Shown here: piece after piece, positions 16,001-27,000 of the stretch
How positions within the stretch are numbered: the stretch's first letter is position 1
How the letters are laid out: every line of letters starts with the position of its first letter
Assembly (NCBI RefSeq): GCF_013403245.1
Contig: NZ_JACBNQ010000026.1
Span: 1 to 45,082, forward strand
From: Sedimentibacter hydroxybenzoicus DSM 7310
GTDB lineage: Bacteria > Bacillota > Clostridia > Tissierellales > Sedimentibacteraceae
Reading direction: 5' to 3'
DNA length: 45,082 bases
The notes under the pieces: model-generated
What the model was told of the DNA's origin: nothing
Database searches by the model: none
Seen by the model: only the letters and a program-made list of their open reading frames with translations
Position numbers and translations under genes: made by a program

Positions 16001-18523
16001 CTATTCATATTTAATTGCCTCAATAATATCAAATTTAGACGTTTTTAATGCAGGACTTATAGAAGCAATTACAGAAATTATTATTCCGCCGATTAAGGAT
16101 ATAACGAACAAATCAAATTTATAATGTATGGTTAACGGAACCTTTATTGCCAGCATAATTTTAGGTACTGTCCAAAGCATCAGCAAGGCTCCCACAATTC
16201 CAACTATTGCACCTATGCATCCTCCCGTCAACGCCTCAATGAATATCATTTTCAGAGTTTGTCTTTTGCTGAGTCCTACGGAACGCTGTATCGCTATGGT
16301 GCGCTTTCGTTCAATAAAACTTATCATGTAGTTGTTAAAAACTCCAAAAATACCTATCAGCATGGCTAAGACCGAAAATGCTTTCAGAATAATCATAAAT
16401 TGATTGTTTGATTCATAATTCATTTTTTCCATGTTTCTGATTGTATTTCCCCATACGCCGCGTCTCATGAATTTTTCCTTTACGGATGCGAGAACAAGGT
16501 CGGGATCCTTAGATGTTTTTACGAAAAACCTGTTATAATACGGCTGATTCATATCGGACTTAAAATATTTTTGAGAAATTATTGCATTGCTGCCGTTTTG
16601 CATTATTGAGTCAAAAAAACCTATTACCTCATATGTTTTTTTGCCTGCATTCATTTCCAATATCAGCTCATCTCCGACTTTCACATCCAGGCTTTCCTTT
16701 GCCATCATAGCAATCAGAATATATCTGCCTTCATCAAGCTTTTTAAATATTTCATCATAATCATTTTTACCATCCAGTCGAAAAGCTACATAATCTCTGT
16801 ACTTACTTATATCAATTCCCTGCAAATATCCTATACTGTAATCGGTATCCGCAACCTTAATCCCCTGCCAGCTTTCAAAAGCTCCGTATGTACCTTCCAC
16901 ACCATCAATGCTTCGAAGTACTTGTTCTGAATTCCTGTCTCCGTTTAAGCTGACCATTATATCAAATTTCCAGTCCTTATATCCGTTCAGCACTTCAATA
17001 CCTACGCTGTAGCTTATTGTATTAATCATAAGAATCACCGAAATTCCAATTGCCAAAAGGGATATGTTATTTAATATATTCTTATTGTCCTTTAAATTTT
17101 TAACTGCAAGATAACCAATGTTTCCAAATATAAAGCTATAAATATTTTCAAACATTTTCAAAATATATGTTGTAATGAAAGGAACACATATAATTACTGC
17201 CGCAAATGTCACAATAAGTGATACAACATTGATAATAATTGATACTGATTTCGGTGTGATAAGCGGCAAAACAAAAGATAAAACCAGCATCAACGATACA
17301 ATAACAGCTTTTTTGCCTTTTTTAACAGTTTTGCTTTCAGTTTGATTTAACACTAAATCCTTTATTGGAATCTTGGATGCTTTGCTTATAGGAATCCATG
17401 AGCTGATTATCGCAACTAATAATGCTAAAAGAAAGGTTGTTATTATTTGTATGAATCCAAATTTAATTGATACCTCTAATTGTCCGTTGTATGGATCCGA
17501 AGCCATAATCATTGCTATAAGATATAAAACCGCAATTCCTGCAAATATTCCCAGGATACCTCCGATAATTCCATATGCAATACTTTCTCCGATAAGCACA
17601 ATATCAGTCATACGCTTTGTAGCACCGATACTCCTGAATGTACCTATAACCGGAAGCCGCTCTGTTGTTATAACCTTGAAGGTAGAATAAATAATAAAGA
17701 TGCTTATGAAAAGAACCATAACCGTCATCAGATACAGGGGCACAACAATAAACTGCATATATTCTCTGATTTCTTCAACGGTAAACGGCTCTCTGACAGT
17801 ATACCTTGTATATAAATCACTGAGCTCATTTTTAACATTTTGTATATCGGACCCTTCTTCAAGCACCACATATGCATTATGAACTTTTCCTCTCATATTA
17901 AACATTGAGGCAAGGGTATCCAGAGGCATTACCGACATCATGCTGTCAGATTGGGGAGAATGCTGAAATATGCCGGTTGGTCTTGAAATTCCCCAGACGG
18001 TTAATATCTTATTGATACCGCCTATTTCTATTTCAATCCTGTCCCCTACCTTGTAGCCATACTTATCTGCAAATAATTTACTTAGGATAATGCAATTATC
18101 TATAAAACCTTTGCCGACCGCCTTTTGGCTGTAATTTACAGGGTTCAGCTTTTCTAATTCTTCTAAATTAAATCCCTTAATATAGAGCTTTTCTGTTTTC
18201 GTTCCTGATATCTTACTTTCTCCTTCGGATAATTTATAGACTCCACCGACAGATAAGTCTCCGACGGTATAAGCAACTCCGTTAATTTTATCATTTTTAA
18301 TTTTAAATGTATTGGATGGGGAATTTCTGTCAGGAAAGATAATAAGGTCTGCCTTACCTGTCTGCATCTTGATCAAGGCTTCATACATACTGCTCATAGT
18401 TCCGGCTAAACCGCTTGATGCAAAAAAGAGAGCCGCAGATACAGTAACAGAAAATATAATAATAAATGATCTGAACTTTTTTTCAATAATACTTTTTGAT
18501 AAAAACTTAACAATAATGTTCAC
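16001..18523 (-). CDS. ABC transporter permease with two FtsX domains
   Basis: An 840-aa membrane protein. An N-terminal TM segment (about residues 18-40) is followed by an extracytoplasmic MacB-like domain. The first FtsX domain is near residues 255-385 (IYSTFKVITTERLPVIGTFRSIGATKR). A central TM pair, a second extracytoplasmic domain and a second FtsX domain (FIERKRTIAIQRSVGLSKRQTLKMIF, near residues 725-840) follow. It starts with GTG after TTTTGGTGGTATTTT. Together with the ATPase and the HlyD-like lipoprotein it makes a complete export or membrane-remodelling complex. The substrate (peptide, lipid or drug) is not readable, and no two-component system of the Bce type is adjacent. Confidence 0.9.
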   Translation of the reverse strand: MNIIVKFLSKSIIEKKFRSFIIIFSVTVSAALFFASSGLAGTMSSMYEALIKMQTGKADLIIFPDRNSPSNTFKIKNDKINGVAYTVGDLSVGGVYKLSEGESKISGTKTEKLYIKGFNLEELEKLNPVNYSQKAVGKGFIDNCIILSKLFADKYGYKVGDRIEIEIGGINKILTVWGISRPTGIFQHSPQSDSMMSVMPLDTLASMFNMRGKVHNAYVVLEEGSDIQNVKNELSDLYTRYTVREPFTVEEIREYMQFIVVPLYLMTVMVLFISIFIIYSTFKVITTERLPVIGTFRSIGATKRMTDIVLIGESIAYGIIGGILGIFAGIAVLYLIAMIMASDPYNGQLEVSIKFGFIQIITTFLLALLVAIISSWIPISKASKIPIKDLVLNQTESKTVKKGKKAVIVSLMLVLSFVLPLITPKSVSIIINVVSLIVTFAAVIICVPFITTYILKMFENIYSFIFGNIGYLAVKNLKDNKNILNNISLLAIGISVILMINTISYSVGIEVLNGYKDWKFDIMVSLNGDRNSEQVLRSIDGVEGTYGAFESWQGIKVADTDYSIGYLQGIDISKYRDYVAFRLDGKNDYDEIFKKLDEGRYILIAMMAKESLDVKVGDELILEMNAGKKTYEVIGFFDSIMQNGSNAIISQKYFKSDMNQPYYNRFFVKTSKDPDLVLASVKEKFMRRGVWGNTIRNMEKMNYESNNQFMIILKAFSVLAMLIGIFGVFNNYMISFIERKRTIAIQRSVGLSKRQTLKMIFIEALTGGCIGAIVGIVGALLMLWTVPKIMLAIKVPLTIHYKFDLFVISLIGGIIISVIASISPALKTSKFDIIEAIKYE

Positions 18524-18569
18524 AAAATACCACCAAAAGATAGATTAGTTACAACAAATTTCCAGCGAA

Positions 18570-18599
18570 ATTATACCATATATATTTATGTTCACACAA
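18570..18599 (-). promoter_or_regulatory. Sigma-A-type promoter of the ABC export operon
   Basis: On the minus strand, TTGTGT (18594-18599) and TATAAT (18570-18575) are 18 bp apart, with TGG just before the -10. It lies about 47 bp upstream of the GTG start of the permease. Confidence 0.6.
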
Positions 18600-18660
18600 T
18601 AGTTTTATACGTTTTTTAATGCATTTTTAATTGATTTTTAATATAATTACTGCCTTCCGT

Positions 18661-19560
18661 TCAACGTTTCATATTTAACAAAACTATAGCAATAAAAATG
18701 AGTATTATTCCAATAACATTCTGAGCGGTCAAAATTTCTTTAAAAACTATAATTCCGGTCATGGTTGCAACCATCGGCTCCACAAAAGCTACGACGGCAG
18801 CTTTACCTGCCTCTAATTTTTCCAATCCCTTTGTATATGCTAAAAACGGTATAAGTGTCGATATAATTCCAATCTGTAATATATCCAATAATAAATCACT
18901 GTTGTTCATTACTGCTTCGGTTAATGTTCCAACCTTGCAAAAGGGTAAAATTGCAACGGATGCAACAATAAATGTATATACTGTAACTGTCATAGGATGA
19001 TATTTTTTAAGTGCAACGCTTCCGAATATACTGTAAAGGGCATAGAAAAATCCGGATGCAACTCCGGTTGCAATGCCCATACCTGATATGCTTATTTCAT
19101 TATTTGAAATTATGCCTGTTGTAAATACACATCCGGAAAAGGCAAGGCATAGGGCAATCAATTTCTGCTTTGTAATCTTTTCCTTAAAAAAGATTGCCGA
19201 CATAATCATTACGAAGCATGGAGCCGTATACAATAAAATTGATGCGAGAGAAAGCGGTGTTTGGTTAATTGTAATAAAATAAAATACATTAAAAAATATT
19301 ATGCTGATTATTCCCGTGCCTGCAAAATACCACAAATCTTTAAAATCAATCACAAACTTTTTTCTGTCTTTTAAAGCCAGATAGATTATTAAGCTGACAG
19401 CTACTACAAAACATCTCGATGCGGTAATTTGTACTGAACTCAATCCATATGCTGACATTGATCTTGTAAACACTCCGATAATACCCCAGCAGCTGCCTGC
19501 AAGCATAATCAAAAAAACAGCTATTAATTCAGATGTTGATTTAAGTTTTTGTTCATCCAT
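18661..19560 (-). CDS. EamA/DMT family transporter
   Basis: A 299-aa protein with ten hydrophobic segments in two EamA repeats. The first contains GSCWGIIGVFTRSM near residue 22 and the second PMVATMTGIIVFKEIL near residue 265. This is the standard size for drug/metabolite superfamily exporters such as RhaT- or YdcZ-like carriers. It starts after GCGGAGGATATT. It appears to be a single-gene unit, since a promoter for the next operon lies at 18570-18599. The substrate is unknown. Confidence 0.88.
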   Translation of the reverse strand: MDEQKLKSTSELIAVFLIMLAGSCWGIIGVFTRSMSAYGLSSVQITASRCFVVAVSLIIYLALKDRKKFVIDFKDLWYFAGTGIISIIFFNVFYFITINQTPLSLASILLYTAPCFVMIMSAIFFKEKITKQKLIALCLAFSGCVFTTGIISNNEISISGMGIATGVASGFFYALYSIFGSVALKKYHPMTVTVYTFIVASVAILPFCKVGTLTEAVMNNSDLLLDILQIGIISTLIPFLAYTKGLEKLEAGKAAVVAFVEPMVATMTGIIVFKEILTAQNVIGIILIFIAIVLLNMKR

Positions 19561-19668
19561 AATATCCTCCGCACATATAACTATTTTGTCTTTAATGTAT
19601 TATATAGTTATTTTTAACGAATATCAATAAAATTGACAGCTATCTCTTAGTTAGAATTTTCTGATTAA

Positions 19669-19698
19669 TTAACCAAATTCAGCATACTTTCATATAAT
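19669..19698 (+). promoter_or_regulatory. Sigma-A-type promoter of the LD-carboxypeptidase gene
   Basis: TTAACC and TATAAT are separated by 18 bp, about 40 bp upstream of the ATG. The ribosome-binding site is ACAGGAGGATATAA. Confidence 0.5.
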
Positions 19699-19737
19699 GG
19701 TTAGATAAACAGATAACATTGACACAGGAGGATATAA

Positions 19738-20664
19738 ATGGCTATAAGACCACCTATTCTGCGAGCCGGTGATACCGTAGGAATAGTTACCCTCGGCAGT
19801 CCCCGGGATGCTGAAACAATTGATTCAAGAATACAAACCCTTCAAGAAATGGGATTTAATGTTTTAGTGGGGGATACTGTATATTCTAATGCCGGTATTG
19901 TTTCTGCATCACCGGCGGAACGAGCATCGGACTTAATGAATATGTTTATGAACCCCGATGTCAAAGCTATTATACCTACAAGAGGTGGTACGGGTGTATC
20001 AGATATTATTCCTTATCTTGATTATAATTTAATAAACCGCAACCCCACAATTATTACCGGATACAGCGATATAACAATATTATTAAACGCCCTATACGTA
20101 TTGGCAAATTTAATTACCTTTCACAGCTTACTTTTAATAGATTTCAGGCCTACCACTCCTGCATATAATTTCAATCAGTTTTTTACGGCAACATCAACAT
20201 TGACTTCACCAAGGCGACTTGAAAATCCTCCCGAGATGCCATTAATAAGCAGGGTTCCGGGAAACGTAATAGGCACAATAGTCGGAGGTAACCTTACATC
20301 ATTTGTCGGCTCGTTGGGAACTCCTTTTGAGGTCGATACCACAGATAAAATTATATTGATTGAAGAAACCCATGAAGCAGCAAGCCGTGTTTACAGAATG
20401 CTTGCTCACTTGATACATGCAGGTAAATTCAGAGATTGTGCGGGAATTATAATGGGAGAATGTTCAGGCTGTTATGCTAATTACGACAGATCGTATGAAG
20501 ATATAATAAATGAAGTAATAGTACCGTTAGGCAAACCGCTCATGACAAATTTAGCTTCCGGTCATGGCATTTACAAAATGGCTATTCCGATAGGTGCAGT
20601 TGCAAACCTTAATACCTTCACCAACTCTCTGACGGTGTTAGAAACTACTGTTTCATTAGACTGA
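19738..20664 (+). CDS. LD-carboxypeptidase (peptidase family S66, LdcA/MccF fold)
   Basis: A 308-aa protein with the S66 serine peptidase pattern: nucleophile Ser110 in GYSDIT, an acid in ILIEETHE (Glu209/Glu210) and His276 in ASGHGIYK. GRGG-like TRGGTG near residue 81 is the oxyanion-side motif. Family members remove the terminal D-Ala from muropeptide tetrapeptides during wall recycling, or cleave microcin C (MccF). There is no signal peptide, so it acts in the cytosol. The gene stands alone between two promoters, and no muropeptide transporter is adjacent. Confidence 0.9.
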   Translation: MAIRPPILRAGDTVGIVTLGSPRDAETIDSRIQTLQEMGFNVLVGDTVYSNAGIVSASPAERASDLMNMFMNPDVKAIIPTRGGTGVSDIIPYLDYNLINRNPTIITGYSDITILLNALYVLANLITFHSLLLIDFRPTTPAYNFNQFFTATSTLTSPRRLENPPEMPLISRVPGNVIGTIVGGNLTSFVGSLGTPFEVDTTDKIILIEETHEAASRVYRMLAHLIHAGKFRDCAGIIMGECSGCYANYDRSYEDIINEVIVPLGKPLMTNLASGHGIYKMAIPIGAVANLNTFTNSLTVLETTVSLD

Positions 20665-20712
20665 ACGACAACGAAACAAGCCGGGCATTTCCTATCAACC
20701 TAAAAACTAATA

Positions 20713-20741
20713 TTGCTAATTTATATAATCTTTTGTATAAT
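20713..20741 (+). promoter_or_regulatory. Sigma-A-type promoter of the ArsR-type gene
   Basis: TTGCTA and TATAAT are separated by 17 bp, with the -10 ending 28 bp before the chosen ATG. This supports a start at 20770 rather than the longer frame that begins inside the promoter. Confidence 0.6.
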
Positions 20742-20769
20742 AACTATGTACCTGTCAATGGAGGTTTAT

Positions 20770-21060
20770 ATGGATAATTTTAAAGATAATGAAAAAATTA
20801 TGATTGAATATGCAGAAATGCTGAAAGCCTTGGCCCATCCCGTAAGATTATGTATAGTACATGGTTTAATAAATTGTGACGGCAGTAATGTGTCTAATAT
20901 CCAGAACTGTTTAAATATGCCTCAATCAACCATTTCCCAGCACCTATCCAAGCTTAGAAGCTACGGTATTATAACAGGCGAAAGAAACGGATTGGAAATT
21001 ATTTATAAAGTAAGCAATGAAAAAGTAAAGGCTTTAGTTGAATCCCTTTTTGAAGAATAG
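20770..21060 (+). CDS. ArsR-family winged-helix transcriptional regulator
   Basis: A 96-aa protein with the ArsR/SmtB winged helix: KALAHPVRLCIVHGL (helix alpha-2 region), MPQSTISQHLSKLRSYGII (recognition helix) and ERNGLEIIYKV (beta wing). The metal-sensing CxC motif of classic ArsR (ELCVCDL) is not present. Cysteines occur at RLC, NCDG and QNC, so a thiol or metal role is possible but unproven. The start follows AATGGAGGTTTAT. There is no obvious target gene beside it; it is convergent with the large surface-protein gene. Confidence 0.85.
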   Translation: MDNFKDNEKIMIEYAEMLKALAHPVRLCIVHGLINCDGSNVSNIQNCLNMPQSTISQHLSKLRSYGIITGERNGLEIIYKVSNEKVKALVESLFEE

Positions 21061-21096
21061 AAAGACATAGGGGCGATTCTCGTCCCCTATGTCTTT
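21061..21096. terminator. Bidirectional terminator
   Basis: The 13-bp arms AAAGACATAGGGG / CCCCTATGTCTTT lie between the ArsR-type gene (+) stop and the SLH protein (-) stop. The stem is strong, but the T-runs are only CTTT on each strand. Confidence 0.7.
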
Positions 21097-21098
21097 GA

Positions 21099-24000
21099 TT
21101 ATCTGTTTCCTTCTATAAATCTCTGCAGTATCATAGCTGTTTCTGCTCTGGTCGCATTTCCCTTCGGTGCAAGAATAACCTCTCCTCTTCCTTTGATAAG
21201 CCCTTTTCCTACCGCCCATCGCATCGCTGATAATGCATAATCCGATATCAAATCATTATCCTTAAATTCGGATAAATCTGCTCCCATATCTTCTGCTTCG
21301 AAGCTTATATATAGGAAGTATCTGTAAAGAATAGTTACAAGCTGCTCACGGGTTATATTTTCATCGGGACCGAATATTGTATCATCAATACCCATGACTA
21401 TGCCGTTTTGTTGAGCCCATGCTACCGCATCATGGTAATAATCCCCCGGCACAACATCTGTGAAATCACAGTTTGCTACCGACGGTTGTTTTTCCAATCT
21501 GTGGAGTATTGTGACAAGCATACCTCTTGTGACTGACAATTCAGGACTAAAGGTATCCGCTCCTGTTCCGATCATAAGTCCATTCTCTAATACAAATTTA
21601 ACTGCATCATAGAACCAGTCCGTTTCCCTGACATCCTTAAACGGATTTACATACTCTTCAGGTATATTGCCAGCCCTTGTCTTATCAGAGTAATCCTTAC
21701 CGTCATCCGGATTTTCCGCAGTATATACTGCCTCAAACGAAGCACCCTCACTATTAAAGTCAAATGTAGTGCTGAAGGTTTCTTCTCCACCTACAACCAA
21801 TGAAGTCTTGCCGCCAAAACTCTTCGTTTCAATTATATTGCCGTCTTCATTCTTCAGACTTACCGCAATAGTTCCGCCGGATATTTCATTCATGGAATTA
21901 TTAGTAAGCTCAACCTGCACCGATGAATGTCCTGATTGGGATTTCATCCTGCTTGCAAGTGAAGCTCTCTCCATGTTTTTACTGATAAGTCCTCTGATTT
22001 TAATGTAGTTCCAATCGTTGGAAATGTTTGAATCCTCAATTTCTTCATTGTTTTCTTCTATAGCTGTCTTAAAAAATATCCGGGCTCCGTCATCGGGTAT
22101 CTCGCCTTCATCGTTAAGTATGCCCTGCAATGCTTCCTCATTCAACAAAATATTCTTGCTGAACATACCATTGTTAATCATATTAAGTGAATCCGCATCA
22201 CTTATGGTTTCTGTCACAACGGGCGTTGCTTCAGAATCGGGATTATCATACACATAAAGCTTCACCCTGTGTTTACCATCTGTCAATTTTGAGCAGGTAT
22301 TGTTGTGAAGCATCACACTGAACACTCTCTCCCGTTGTGCTTCCTTGACAACATCAATACCGTATATCCCCACATCCGGAACATCCAGCTTTATCGTACC
22401 TGAAACGGTATCCGAATCTGAAGACAGATATTCTGCTGTAACAAAGTATGAGGGATCTGTAATATTCTCGGGAACCGGATAAAATATATTGATATCCTTA
22501 TACTGTCCCGGCATGATGTAATCTCCGGCTCCAAATTCATGAACTATTCCTCCGAAATTAATATTTAAACTATTAATTGGCTCTATTCCGCTATTGTAAA
22601 TTCGGAACATAAAAGGCATTTCATTGCCGGGAAGTATTTCATTGCGATTATAATAAACTTGTTCAACCGATATCTCATTTTTATATTCTGTCTGTCCGTA
22701 AATTATATTGCTGTGCTCCTCTTCTGCATTGTAATCAGTTGTCTGAAGCACAAAATTTATTTTTCCCTCATGTCCAACATATGCATCGTAATGGTCTGTC
22801 AAATTATTATCATCAAGTTTTAACAGCCTGATTTCGGGAGAAACTGTTAAGCCGTCACCCTTCGGTAAAAACTTCCTTCCCCATAATGCATGGCTGTAAT
22901 TATCCTCTGAGTCAAATTCCGGTTGAACCCATACAACTGACAAATCCTGCAGCCGTTCTGCCCCCTTTGTAAATTTAAAGCTGCCGTAATCCGTCGTATA
23001 AGAGCCTTCAATTTCAGTTTCAAGCTGAGTATAAACATTTCCGTTACCGTCAACGACAGCAATTCTGATTGTACTTGTTTCTATAAACGAGTTCCAGCCT
23101 ATAACAAAGCGTTCCTCATTATGGTCATCAGGAAATAACACAGATGTTATCTGCGGATTTCTGTCTGTGTCTTCGTTGTTGCTTAATCTTATGTTTTTTA
23201 AAATGCTGCCGTCCTCATCAATTACCGTGCAGAATATTTCGGTATTGTCTGTATCCTCCATTGTTACTTCATAGACTATGGCTGAGGTGCCGTCCGAAAG
23301 CATCTTTGCGTTAAGAGTGTTTACCCTGTCCGTACTTCCGTCATACAGGCATTTTTCCTCACTCCATGAGCTGCCGTCGTACACCCTGTACATTATATTA
23401 TCTCTGCCGTCAAAGCTTAAAAGGCTTGACATATCCCCTGCATAGAGGCTTCGCCATGCAACTATGGCTTTTTCTCCGTTTGAAGCAACTACAGGAGACA
23501 TATCAGCCGTGGAATTGTCAGTCAGACGTGTTGAAGTAAATTCAGAGCCGTCATATATACCGGCCATAATTTCCGTGCCTGAAATCATATTTTGAATATC
23601 TTCTGCCGCAGCTTCACTTCCCTCTTTTAACTCCATATCCGTTATAACTCGTGTCCATGCCACTGCCGCACCGCCTTTTGTACCGTCAATCACTGCCTCC
23701 GTATCAGCATATCCGGAGGCATCTATTTCTGTACCCTCAGGAAATACTCCTGCCGACTTCAGGGAGAAGCACACGGACGCTTCATTTAAGTCATGGCTGT
23801 CCATATCGGATATATATACCATCATATCTCCATCGGTGCTGAATACAGGATTTGAATCAGGAAATTCAAAGTCTGCCTTTCCTTCAAACTCTTCACTCGC
23901 TAATCCCATGTGTTTATCCAATACTAAATTATATTTTATAGAATCATATTGCTTTTTTATGTTATTGTAGTCATTGAATGTCCACGTCTTACTTCCCGCT

Positions 24001-27000
24001 CCTATTTCATATGTACCTTCAATGTTTACAAGTACAAGCTTTATTTCATATTCAATTCCTGTTTCTCCCGCCAATACTATCCTTTGACCGTTGCTGTTTT
24101 TTTGTTCACTCCTGAGCCACAAATACTGCTGGTCAAGTGATACTTTTCCGTAAACCCCTGCCTTTAAGCTCACAACCTTATAATCACGACCGACACCGCC
24201 AAATCCACGGATATAAATATATGGACTAAGCTCCGTTATATATGTACTGCCCGCACCGCTTCCGTCGGAAACCATCTTTAAATTCAGCTGACCTGTTCCC
24301 CCTGCCAGAAATTCTGCCGTTACCGGAACCGGTCCAATCCATGTATTGTATATCCTTTTATAATGATAACCCCCTCCTACATGTACAAATGACTTCAATA
24401 CAACGATTTTCCACTCACCGTCATCGATATCATAAAATATTTCACAGTCAAAATATGCTCCCCCGCCGTATGTTTTGCTGTTGGAACCGTACCCGCCCAT
24501 GTAAGCGTCCATATATATTTTACTGTTACCAATAAAACTGCTGCTGTCAAACGTTTCGTAGTCAGGCATGTAGTCATACAGGAGTGATGCCTTCTCATCC
24601 CTGCTGTGCACACCCGGTCTCATATATTGACTCATCTGCCCCACTCCCATCGTTATAACCCCTTTGAACACAAGAGGGTTATCAGTAGGAGTAATTTCAA
24701 GGCGCAGCTTATCAGAATCCACTTTAAATCCGCTTAAATAGCCAAGCGCTGTTTGAATATAATCAGCATAGCCATCAGAATTTATCATAGACGGTCCGTT
24801 GATTGAGCTTCTGACGTCCTGTTTGAGCTTATTGAGATTTCCTGATTCCAGAGTGCTTAATTTGCTGATGCCGTTTATCCTGCTCATATTGTAATTTGAA
24901 GGAAGATTTATAATCTCAAGACCATCATCATCTTCAACGGTAATTTGCATGCTTAAGCTTCTTACTTCACCAAACTCCAGCCCGGAAACGTAACGCTGCA
25001 CATCCAAGGTGTTTTTAATCAATACGGTATCGGAAAATTCATATACCTCTGCTTCTGTCTTTAATAAATCAGCGGGTAAATTACTTTTTTTATCATAAAA
25101 CCTTACATTGTAGCTGCTGTCCCTGTTACCGTTGAATGCCATTTCGGTACTTATATATGCTGATTTTGATATGTCCTCAATAATAATATTTTCAGGCATA
25201 TCTGTTTCATTTCCATCTGATACAAGCTTTTGTGAAACTATACTTATGCCGTTTTCAATTCTTGACTTATCTCTGCCTTTTAAAAATACTGTTCCTGCAG
25301 GAACCGGAGTATCATAGTATTTTTTGAAAAAACGAATAGTTTCATTATCCACCTTCATAAAGCCTGGAAAATGACCGGGAATTCCTACCTCGAAAATGTA
25401 TTCTATTTTGTCCTCCGCCGTAACAGGACTGTCATATTTATCATTAACAAATTGATTCTGGTCGAACTTCAATATATACTCATAGCCTGTCTTACTTACA
25501 ATTTGTTCTTCCTGTCCGCTTTTCCCGTTAATTGCTGCATCGGGACAATATATACCGTTTCTGTACACTCCTCCCTTGATTGTTACATCACCTTCATGAA
25601 GGAATGTTCTTCCTAATGAATCAACACGCCACACATAGAACATTGCTTCATAATCGGATTTTTTAAAAACAATATTATTTTGGGGATATAAACCAGAATA
25701 ATCCGAGCCTTGCTGCTTTGATTTCAGTTCAGTATTTGAAAGTACATACGTGTCATATAAATCACCGTTTTCAGGCTTAAATGTAATATCACCGTCTATA
25801 CCCGATTCTTCAAATATTGCAATCCGGCCTTTTTCGTCGGTTTCGGCTTCTTTGTAGCTGTTATTGCCGTCTCTGTAGGTTACGTTACTCTTCTGAGCAG
25901 GATATACCTGAAACAAGAACAGCTTTTCCTTCAGATTGTCTACGTCAACCTCAACTTTTTCCTCCATGCCTGTCAGTCCGTGTCTGAGCGTTATAGATGA
26001 CTTACCCGGTGACAATCCTTCAAGCAGCAGTTCCGCATCCGGTAAAACCAAGGTATTACCATCCACATTGCTTAACAATCCTCCGTCCTTGTACCTCAAC
26101 GATAAAATGCTGTCATCTTCCGCCGACCAGGTTGTTTTATCAAACAGTCTGCTCCATTTGTATTCGTTGTTAATATTTATATCATCTGTTAAGGCAATAT
26201 TTCTGTTAAGATTTAATATTTCTTCACTTGACATGCTTTTAAGCTTATCATCCATACTCATTGTATGTTTTTCTTTATTCTTGCCGTTAATACTTATTTT
26301 AAGAGCATCAGAGTTATATACATACATGGTATAAGAATCGTATGAATAAGCTTCGTCATATATATTTTTTGCCTGAAGAGATATTGCATATGTATCATAC
26401 AAATTTAAGTCAGGTACGTCTTCTATATTAACCGTAATGTCCTTATCTCTGTCGGAAATGCTGTTTTTGGTAATTATAGTTTCGGCATTCCTGGTTACAG
26501 TCAGCATAACCTCAGTATCAGGGTTATAGTTATCAATATCGAATTTCACAATAAAGCTGTCAGCTTCATCTGTTATATAATAGCTCTCCGGCTTGCTCAG
26601 CATTGCTTTTGCAGGCAGGCTCTTTACACGTATAGATGCCGATGCCGTAAAAAGCATATCGGTTTTTATATCTCTTGCGGATATTTCAAGTATGTAACTA
26701 TATTTTCCTCTTTCGGATACATTGTTTAAGTATTGCTTATCAACCGCATAATACAATTCCTGAGTTTCCTCGGAGAAAACCTTTGTATCACTTAATACTG
26801 ATTCACCCTTTGTAATTTCATCGCCTTCATATTCCGCTTCATATAAATTATAATAGAATGCGGTGGCTGTTCCGTTAACAGCGTGAAGGTTGGTAGAGTA
26901 ATAAATTTTAGCATCATTTCCCTTAATTATCTCGGCATTTTTTGACCACCCGCTGACATTTAAAAACACCTCATCAGTATCAATTACCTGCAGGGTATTG